Assembly (NCBI GenBank): GCA_038203935.1
Contig: JBBRDM010000095.1
Location: 1 to 20,110, forward strand
Origin: JANXSG01 sp038203935
GTDB taxonomy: Bacteria > Armatimonadota > Chthonomonadetes > Chthonomonadales > Chthonomonadaceae
Direction of reading: 5' to 3'
DNA length: 20,110 bases
The position numbers were made by a program, and so were the translations under genes. Each line of letters starts with the position of its first letter. Positions within the stretch are counted from its first letter, which is position 1. This document shows positions 7,320 through 12,936 of this stretch, one piece after another. A model generated the notes under the pieces. It was not told the DNA's origin. It worked only from the letters and a program-made list of their open reading frames with translations, and searched no databases.

Positions 7320-8312
7320 GTGAAGTTTCGAAGTAAAATATCCAGGTACTATCCAGCTGTCATGCTGTTCGCCTGCCTGTTGTCGGCGGGCATCTGGATT
7401 GGCATCTTCAGATGGAAAGTTACCTCGCTGAATTCTGAGGCGATGTTTGTGAGTGACCTCTATGCTTATAAGACACCCCTGGCCAAGCAGATTTCCCCGC
7501 GTAAAATTCTTCTCATTGGTGGATCAGGCACCCTGTTCAGTCTGAATGCTGCCAGTATTTCGCGCAGCACAGGCATGCCAGTATTCAACTACGGAACTCA
7601 TGCGGGAGTTGGTTTACGCTACATTGTTACCAAGTCGAGGGAAGTGCTGAAACGTGGAGACACCGCCATACTTATTCCTGAGTATGAACTTTATTACGAT
7701 ACTAGCGTTCCATCAGAAACGATGTATGCCTATACACTGGCTAGTGATCGGCCCTATTTAAACCAAATTAGTATAAAAGATAAGCTGACAACCATGTTTT
7801 CTATGAGCATGGTAGATATGGCACGTGGAATGGTAAAGAAAATTTTAACTCCCAATAAGAAAGATGTTCCACCGGGATCGGCATACACCATGGAAGCGCT
7901 CAGTAAGGACGGGGATGAGACACGCAATTTACGTTCTGAAAGATCGGAAGTCAATACGGGGAAGGTGAGAGCCTTTGGCCCTCAGGTCTGTCTGCTGGAT
8001 TCACCCAATGAATATAGTGAAAGTGTGATTTCTGAATTTGCTGCGTGGTGCAAAAAAAACGGAGTGAATTTGGCGGTAACTTATAGCAGTACAATTGATT
8101 TTTCGGAATATAGAACGTCGGCCTATCAGTCCACATTTAAGAAGATTCGTGATTTTTATAAACGAATAGATGTTCCCGTGCTTGGAGAGCCGGAAGATTT
8201 TTTCTTTCCCTGCGATCTATTTCTAGATTCACCATACCATGGTACCGACATTCTGGCTAATGAGGCTTCAGCAAAGCTGGCAGCACTCATAAAACCAGTT
8301 TTGAAGAATTAA
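7320..8312 (+). CDS. SGNH-hydrolase-like partner of the MBOAT acyltransferase (AlgX/DltD-like)
   Basis: A 330-residue protein beginning at GTG 7320. AGGAG at 7310-7314 lies five bases upstream and overlaps the MBOAT stop codon. The longer frame from 7230 lies inside the MBOAT gene and is rejected. A basic N-terminus plus one hydrophobic segment (about 11-30) suggests an inner-membrane anchor with the rest in the periplasm. KILLIGGSGTLFSLNAASIS puts the presumed nucleophile Ser at about 69, and DLFLDSPYHGTDILANE near the end supplies the D-x3-H pair (about 303 and 307). That order, with short spacing at the C-terminus, is the pattern of AlgX, AlgJ and DltD-type SGNH folds. These take the acyl group delivered by the MBOAT protein and place it on the polysaccharide. 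Sequence similarity is otherwise low, so an esterase role is also possible. It is the last gene of the operon. Confidence 0.75.
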   Translation: MKFRSKISRYYPAVMLFACLLSAGIWIGIFRWKVTSLNSEAMFVSDLYAYKTPLAKQISPRKILLIGGSGTLFSLNAASISRSTGMPVFNYGTHAGVGLRYIVTKSREVLKRGDTAILIPEYELYYDTSVPSETMYAYTLASDRPYLNQISIKDKLTTMFSMSMVDMARGMVKKILTPNKKDVPPGSAYTMEALSKDGDETRNLRSERSEVNTGKVRAFGPQVCLLDSPNEYSESVISEFAAWCKKNGVNLAVTYSSTIDFSEYRTSAYQSTFKKIRDFYKRIDVPVLGEPEDFFFPCDLFLDSPYHGTDILANEASAKLAALIKPVLKN

Positions 8313-8349
8313 TCCGTATCTTCCGCGCTTTCACAGGATTCTTGAGTAA

Positions 8350-9114
8350 CTAATCCGTTCCCGTGGCAGCCGTTTCAGTCTCTTCACTCGAATCAACTCT
8401 TGGCGGCGTAAAGGTGGTAGTGAGGGCATAGCTGAATTGAGGCTGCAGTTCCGCCTGGCTTGTTCTGCCTAGGACCCCGTTTAAAAATATTCCTATCGTC
8501 TTATAAAGTATGTGCACGTCGTAGCTGAAATTACGGTTGACCACGTAATCTACATCCATCTTACATTTGACTGGAAGCAGATGCAGTATATAGTACTGTT
8601 CACGGTCCTCAATTCCTGCAAGCATCTCCTCTTCGTTTCTAAATTTGAGCTGTGTAGGGCCGGTAATTCCAGGCCGCACATGGAGGATTATGTCGTGTTT
8701 GTCGCCGCTGAATTGATCCGTGAATCTAGGTACCTGCGGCCTCGGCCCGACCAGGCTCATGTCCCCTTTCAAAACGTTGATTAGCTGAGGCAGTTCATCC
8801 ATTTTCGTGCGGCGAAGAATCCGCCCGAAAGGTGTAATTCGATCATCGTCTCCGGAGGTAATCAGCGGCCCCGAATTTTCTGAATCCTGAGACATCGTTC
8901 GAAATTTAAATATTCGAAACTCATGATTTGCTCTGCCGGTTCGCACCTGGCTGAAGAAAATTTGTCCGCGAGAACTCAATTTTATCCCGATTGCGATAAT
9001 CAATAGCAGCGGGCTGGCAATAATTAGAAGAAGTATACTCACGAATACATCGCCAAACCTCTTGATTGCTGGATATATTGCCGGAACATTTGAAGGTACT
9101 TTTTTATTCATCAT
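8350..9114 (-). CDS. priming sugar-phosphate transferase (PglC/WcaJ catalytic type)
   Basis: A 254-residue small monotopic phosphoglycosyl transferase that starts glycan assembly by moving a sugar-phosphate from an NDP-sugar to undecaprenyl phosphate at the cytoplasmic face. IKRFGDVFVSILLLIIASPLLLIIAIGIKL (17-46) is the membrane-entering helix. QVRTG, FRIFKFRTM (66-74), ITPFGRILRRTKMDELPQL (93-111) and GDMSLVGPRPQVPRF (117-131) follow. The Asp-Glu of MDELPQL (105-106) is the catalytic dyad, and the GPRP and HVRPGITG motifs are intact. It is the length of PglC-type enzymes, without the extra helices of WbaP. No good Shine-Dalgarno sequence precedes ATG 9114 (or the adjacent ATG 9111). The Ser- and Glu-rich C-terminal 30 residues look disordered. 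It runs toward the polysaccharide operon, leaving only 37 bases between the stops. The sugar (Glc, Gal or GlcNAc type) is not assignable. Confidence 0.93.
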   Translation of the reverse strand: MMNKKVPSNVPAIYPAIKRFGDVFVSILLLIIASPLLLIIAIGIKLSSRGQIFFSQVRTGRANHEFRIFKFRTMSQDSENSGPLITSGDDDRITPFGRILRRTKMDELPQLINVLKGDMSLVGPRPQVPRFTDQFSGDKHDIILHVRPGITGPTQLKFRNEEEMLAGIEDREQYYILHLLPVKCKMDVDYVVNRNFSYDVHILYKTIGIFLNGVLGRTSQAELQPQFSYALTTTFTPPRVDSSEETETAATGTD

Positions 9115-9289
9115 GCTTTTAGTTAATCCGTTAGATGGCGCTAGCTAGCTCATTGAGGTAATGGCTCTACGCTGAATTCAGATTCCGTCTGAGATTAGCA
9201 GATGAGGGGATTCTGCATTGTGGCATTCTCAAAGAATACCAGTAAACCGGCAGTCATTTTAGTGACCTCTGCCCGGTAATTATAATAGT
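9115..9289 (-). other. structured untranslated leader between promoter and priming transferase
   Basis: If the promoter at 9290-9318 is used, the transcript has a leader of about 170 bases with three possible hairpins. These are 9246-9277 (ACCGGCAG with CTGCCCGGT, one bulge, plus an inner GTCA/TGAC), 9222-9240 (GGCATTC with GAATACC, five-base loop) and 9178-9192 (TCAGA with TCTGA). None is followed by a T-run on the minus strand. I do not recognise a known riboswitch. Confidence 0.4.
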
Positions 9290-9318
9290 ATTATAGACCG
9301 ATTGAGGTACAAAATCAA
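9290..9318 (-). promoter_or_regulatory. sigma-70-type promoter for the priming transferase gene
   Basis: On the minus strand TTGATT (9318-9313) and a perfect TATAAT (9295-9290) are 17 bases apart. The -35 overlaps the stop codon of the upstream GT-C gene. Transcription would begin near 9283 and read the 8350-9114 gene. Confidence 0.5.
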
Positions 9319-10958
9319 GATTGATTTCTGGCTTCCTCAACAAATTCTTCCCCCGGACGTGCTGTAAATTCCTGCCTTGCATCCAATATCAAAGCTTCGT
9401 TGTATTGATAACGCTCTTTTCTTATGAAAATTAACAAGATTAAACCGATGGAAACAAACAATACGGAATTCACTAATACCGCTATTATGAACTTGGATGA
9501 GTGGGTGGGCAGCGTGTGCGAACGAATACCATATGCAAACCAGCTGTTGGGCTCATCCAAGCCCTCCAGAGAAACCATGTGCGAATCGTAGTTCCAAACT
9601 AAAGATCCGTGGCCAGCTTGAGAAGACAGTAATGAAAAAAGTGATGCATATTCGATCACAATTGGCTGTACACGCGGATTGAGGCTGAAATAGGGCACAT
9701 TCTGCCCAGGTTCAACGCTCTCGTGAAGATTGCGTGTAATAGCCGGTTTCACGAACCATGCTGGAAACTGGACGGCGATACCCAATATCGCAGCTGCCAT
9801 ACATATTTTTCTTGCAGCTGGCACAGATTTGTACTGGTCCAGCCAAATCATTCCACAAATTATCAGCGCAGGCAGAGCCGGCATGAGATATCTTGGCCCC
9901 CAGGCTCCATCCCCATGCCAGAAAATGAGCGGTGCATGTATCAGTGTCAGCAGACCGATAACTAAAATGGCTCTAAGCCGGACCTCTGAAAAAGAGCTGG
10001 GAAGGCGATATAATCCGAATAATCCTATTAAAGCAGCCGGAGCATAGAGTAAAATTGATTTGGTTGGGCTCATCCATAGTCCAATAATTCCCCGCATGAA
10101 ACCAGATAAACTTAAAGTATAGTACGCGACCGGGTTCTCGCTGATAGAGTAGGCGGGCTTAAGCTGATGAAATCGGAACCAGTTGAATCCGAGATCGACC
10201 GCGACGGATACTATCATCGGCAAAGCCGAAATAAAAATACGTCTGTTTTCAACAATGCCCTGCTTTCGATCAGTAACACTATCTGCTATCCAAAGCGCCA
10301 CTGAAAGCAGGAGATATGCAAATTTTACAAGAGGCAATAAGCCTAAAGCAATCCAGGAAAGCCAGTTCGATCGGATTGAGCGCGGTTTGCCATAATTAGC
10401 ATAAAAATAGAGGGTAACCAGCAGCCCAAGAAGCGATTCGCTCATGGATTCTCGCGCATAGACAGAAAACGGTGATGCAAACCAGAAAAGCACTACCGAA
10501 GTGAACGCCAGCCCCGCATTGGTGAGCCGTTTAACGGTGGTATATAAAAGCAGTATGGATAGAATGGAGGCAAGGGGCATTGCCCACAAAGTTGAGAGGA
10601 ACATCGTAAGATACGATTTCATCGGTTCCTGGAAAGGAAAGGCTGCCAGCCGCCCAATGCTGTAAAAGGGGACCAGATAGAGCGCTAATCCAAGATCCTG
10701 TCTGCAGAATTTGCCTCCATTGATTCCATCGGTGCCAAAAAACTGCGGGCTGCTATACTGCGATGGCCAATCATGTTTCTGATTTGCAATGTTGAGATCG
10801 TGATCGACAACCATACTCTCCGCAGTCATGTAGGTCTGATATGCATCTGTACCCATAACTCCATGCGAAATCGTGAGCATCATACAGACAATTAAGGCAG
10901 AAAGCAGTGTAAATCTTCCGCGCTCCGACTGGCGCATCGATTTCAAAAAATTTATCAT
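9315..10958 (-). CDS. GT-C-like polytopic membrane glycosyltransferase
   Basis: A 547-residue integral membrane protein with around ten to twelve hydrophobic helices. After a short basic N-terminus and the first helix comes GTDAYQTYMTAESMVVDHDLNI, then a loop with GGKFCRQDLGLALYLVPFYSIGRL. An acidic residue in the first outer loop after helix 1, followed by many helices, is the plan of GT-C enzymes (PMT/ArnT/GtrII-like). These take a sugar from a polyprenyl-phosphate donor on the outer face of the membrane. GDGAWGPRYLMPALPALI (about 350-367) is a pattern I have seen in such proteins. Its ATG (10958) overlaps the stop of the upstream DPM1-like GT2 by four bases, an arrangement that fits donor synthase plus user. 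Length and topology are visible; the acceptor and sugar are inferred only as belonging to this surface glycan. Confidence 0.7.
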   Translation of the reverse strand: MINFLKSMRQSERGRFTLLSALIVCMMLTISHGVMGTDAYQTYMTAESMVVDHDLNIANQKHDWPSQYSSPQFFGTDGINGGKFCRQDLGLALYLVPFYSIGRLAAFPFQEPMKSYLTMFLSTLWAMPLASILSILLLYTTVKRLTNAGLAFTSVVLFWFASPFSVYARESMSESLLGLLVTLYFYANYGKPRSIRSNWLSWIALGLLPLVKFAYLLLSVALWIADSVTDRKQGIVENRRIFISALPMIVSVAVDLGFNWFRFHQLKPAYSISENPVAYYTLSLSGFMRGIIGLWMSPTKSILLYAPAALIGLFGLYRLPSSFSEVRLRAILVIGLLTLIHAPLIFWHGDGAWGPRYLMPALPALIICGMIWLDQYKSVPAARKICMAAAILGIAVQFPAWFVKPAITRNLHESVEPGQNVPYFSLNPRVQPIVIEYASLFSLLSSQAGHGSLVWNYDSHMVSLEGLDEPNSWFAYGIRSHTLPTHSSKFIIAVLVNSVLFVSIGLILLIFIRKERYQYNEALILDARQEFTARPGEEFVEEARNQS

Positions 10959-11836
10959 ACTCGATTGGCACCTGGAGATGCAGCTGGTGATGGCATGGAT
11001 TGAGATACGCCCGATTCCTGGTGCCGGACAATGGCCGTATCGGCCTGAGCAAGCGATGTAATCGGATTAACTATTGCGCTGGCGGGAAAATCGATTTGGA
11101 CGTCGGTTCCTGTTCTATTTCTCCGGGATACGCTTACCTGGCGGTAGACTCTAATGGTGGTGCATACGGTGTTCAAAAAAGTACGGAGCGCCGAAATCAA
11201 ATTTGGATAGATAGTACTCTGTTCCGCTTCATGAAATAGGCCCTGCACCTCTCTGACTACGAACCGATTCGCAACCGCCCAGGTTAGCAGGGTGGTATCC
11301 ATAAATATCTCAGGATGTGCTATTGGAGCAAGTTTTTGAATGCTTGTTTTATCCAGCCCGATATTGCCGGAAGTGGGATCCTGGCAGGAGTAGCTAACCA
11401 GCAGTTTGAGAAGGGCGCGATAGAATGTCCTGCCGATTCGTTTAGAGAAATCCATGTGATAATTCGATTGGCTGCCGAACCGGGATACCGTCACTAGATT
11501 TGCACCCTCTGCCATAGCCGCTATAATTTTGGGTATGTTAGAAGCGTCATGCTGGCCATCCGCATCCATGAAAATAATCTGATCATAGCCCCTCTCGGCG
11601 GCGGTCATCACTGCCCGCTGCACGTTATTCCAGTATCCGCCTCTTGCAGAACTAGTTTCGATGGCTGCAAGTTTAGTAGCATGCACAATCTCAACGGTTT
11701 GATCAGTCGACCTGTCGTCGAATACAATAATATCCGCATCGTATGCAGTTCGGATTAACTCAGCGCTAACTCCGTGCAGCACTTCCTCAATATTAACTTG
11801 TTCATTGTATGCCGGGATAGCAATAAGACGTTTCAT
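10955..11836 (-). CDS. DPM1-like GT2, probable polyprenyl-phosphate sugar synthase
   Basis: A 293-residue GT2 protein: RLIAIPAYNEQVNIEEVL (3-20), IIVFDDRSTDQTVEI (36-50), GYWNNVQRAVMTA (67-79), IIFMDADGQHDASNIPKI (87-104), with the metal-binding DADGQHD at 91-97. It continues with PTSGNIGLDKTSI and HPEIFMDTTLLTWAVANRF. This order matches the dolichol-phosphate mannose synthase branch, which charges a polyprenyl phosphate with one sugar. There are no transmembrane helices at the end, unlike GtrB; instead a Ser/Pro/Ala-rich tail of about 60 residues (from about 230) looks disordered. It precedes and overlaps (ATGA) the GT-C gene, suggesting it makes that enzyme's donor. The Shine-Dalgarno signal is weak (AAGG about 14 bases from the ATG). 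Other GT2 activities remain possible. Confidence 0.82.
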   Translation of the reverse strand: MKRLIAIPAYNEQVNIEEVLHGVSAELIRTAYDADIIVFDDRSTDQTVEIVHATKLAAIETSSARGGYWNNVQRAVMTAAERGYDQIIFMDADGQHDASNIPKIIAAMAEGANLVTVSRFGSQSNYHMDFSKRIGRTFYRALLKLLVSYSCQDPTSGNIGLDKTSIQKLAPIAHPEIFMDTTLLTWAVANRFVVREVQGLFHEAEQSTIYPNLISALRTFLNTVCTTIRVYRQVSVSRRNRTGTDVQIDFPASAIVNPITSLAQADTAIVRHQESGVSQSMPSPAASPGANRV

Positions 11837-12222
11837 TGAGCTAGAGTAGCCTTCTGTCCTGTGCGTAATCGAAACTATAAATATAATTTATTGCTGAAAC
11901 TGTGGAGCGAAACTGCGCCCTTTTCTGGGGGGTGGGGAATGGTGGCTGACTCTATCAGCTTTAAAAATGTTCCGGTAATCCAGCGCCAAGAACCTAATAA
12001 TTATACCTGTATAATACTATTATCGGTATTTGCCCGCATAATTTAAAGATACATTCTTGCGGATATTCCATAGAGCAGCATGCCAATATGCGCCTGTTCG
12101 GCCATATCATAGGAAATACATAGGTCTCATTGTCGAGTTAAGAACCAGTTTGAATAGGTGAGATAAATGTATGCACCAGTCAAAACCTCTTTGCTCCTTC
12201 CCGGGAAATAGTTCTTCTCGGA
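11837..12222. other. gene-free divergent region between glycosyltransferase and rpsO genes
   Basis: No credible gene is present. The stretch has a G-rich patch at 11927-11946, an AT-rich block at 11997-12023 containing TATAATACTATTAT (12010-12023), and a perfect TTCCCGGGAA palindrome at 12198-12207 just upstream of the rpsO promoter. The promoter of the minus-strand GT2 gene should be here, but I cannot pick a convincing -35/-10 pair. Confidence 0.5.
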
Positions 12223-12251
12223 TTGACTTTTGCGGTAAACTATGCTAGAAT
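12223..12251 (+). promoter_or_regulatory. strong extended -10 promoter of rpsO
   Basis: TTGACT (12223-12228) and TAGAAT (12246-12251) are separated by 17 bases. TGC directly before the -10 makes it an extended -10. Transcription would start near 12258, about 29 bases before the GTG start. Confidence 0.8.
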
Positions 12252-12286
12252 AGCACGTAACGGTTGCAAAGGAGGATTGCCCCGCA

Positions 12287-12562
12287 GTGCCGCTTAAGAC
12301 AGAACTTAAAAAGAACGTCATCACTGAGAATGCCACTCACGATGGAGACACAGGGTCTCCTGAAGTGCAGGTTGCTCTCCTGACGGCTCGCATCAGCCAA
12401 CTGACGGATCACCTTCGTGAGCATAAGAAAGACTTCCACTCTCGTCGTGGTCTTATGATGATGGTTGGACAAAGAAAACGAATGCTCACTTACCTTAGTA
12501 ATAAGGACATCGAGCGTTATCGTTCACTCGTCGGTAAATTGGGAATCCGCAGCAAGATATAA
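12287..12562 (+). CDS. rpsO: 30S ribosomal protein S15
   Basis: The 91-residue product shows the S15 signature throughout: HDGDTGSPEVQVALLTARI (18-36), LTDHLREHKKDFHSRRGLMMMVGQR (38-62) and a RSLVGKLGIR end. S15 binds the three-way junction of 16S rRNA helices 20-22 and nucleates the platform of the small subunit. It also commonly represses its own mRNA. The start is a GTG at 12287, with a full AAAGGAGG at 12268-12275 eleven bases upstream; no in-frame ATG fits the family's N-terminus. The gene has its own extended -10 promoter and a terminator hairpin that begins inside its last codons. pnp follows on the same strand, the arrangement found in many bacteria. Confidence 0.98.
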   Translation: MPLKTELKKNVITENATHDGDTGSPEVQVALLTARISQLTDHLREHKKDFHSRRGLMMMVGQRKRMLTYLSNKDIERYRSLVGKLGIRSKI

Positions 12563-12578
12563 TTGCGCGGATTTTTTT
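12544..12578 (+). terminator. rpsO intrinsic terminator overlapping its stop codon
   Basis: AATCCGC-A-GCAA (12544-12555) pairs with TTGC-GCGGATT (12563-12573), an 11-bp stem with one bulged A. The seven-base loop GATATAA is followed by a T-run (12572-12578) whose first bases also pair. The TAA stop (12560-12562) lies in the loop. Confidence 0.85.
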
Positions 12579-12936
12579 GCTTACTGGCCCGTGGCCATCC
12601 GATGGCATTATGATAATTGCCGTCAACTGCAGTCGGTAATTCCGATAGCTGGAGTGAACTATTCATGGTCCGCAGGGTTCAGGGTAAGCGGATGCCCGAG
12701 TGACTGATGAACGATATTTGAACGTTTCCAGGCTGCTTTGCATCGTCCGTTTTCCCTGACCCCTTACTAACCAGGATCAACCTCCTGTTCTCCCTCGGAT
12801 CAACCGACTGCTCTTTCACCCCCAAACCGGATGAATCCGGCACCCAATAAGGCGTGAAGGGCGTAGATTATATATCCCCTAAACTTGCCCATATGTGCTG
12901 ACTTCTCCGGGCTGGTATCTATTCCAGGAGAATAAC
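12579..12936 (+). other. rpsO-pnp intergenic region and pnp leader
   Basis: The stretch has no gene. Two GGATCAACC copies (12774-12782 and 12797-12805) stand 23 bases apart, and a CCGGAT-GA-ATCCGG palindrome lies at 12827-12840. The TTATATAT sequence at 12869-12876 could serve as a -10 for pnp, but no clear -35 precedes it. I do not see a long double-stranded hairpin of the kind RNase III cuts in enteric pnp leaders. The in-frame GTG at 12895 has no Shine-Dalgarno sequence. Confidence 0.45.
12926..12930 (+). promoter_or_regulatory. ribosome binding site fixing a TTG start for pnp
   Basis: AGGAG lies six bases before TTG 12937. The protein then begins at the usual place for PNPase, ahead of VERELAGRTLRIETGK. 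Confidence 0.8.

Noticed and set aside
8313..8349. Bidirectional terminator between the convergent polysaccharide operon and priming transferase gene
   Set aside because: The 37-base gap holds no inverted repeat with T-runs on either side; I see no terminator for either transcript here.
9246..9277. Hairpin after the GT-C gene as its intrinsic terminator
   Set aside because: It is imperfect and has no T-run following on the minus strand; it also lies downstream of a good promoter, so a leader element is as likely.
11927..11946. G-quadruplex upstream of the DPM1-like gene
   Set aside because: Only two clear runs of three or more G are present, followed by GG pairs; the standard pattern is not met.
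11861..12046. Small open frames in the region between the DPM1-like gene and rpsO
   Set aside because: No ribosome binding site, no recognisable protein pattern, and base order unlike the real genes nearby.
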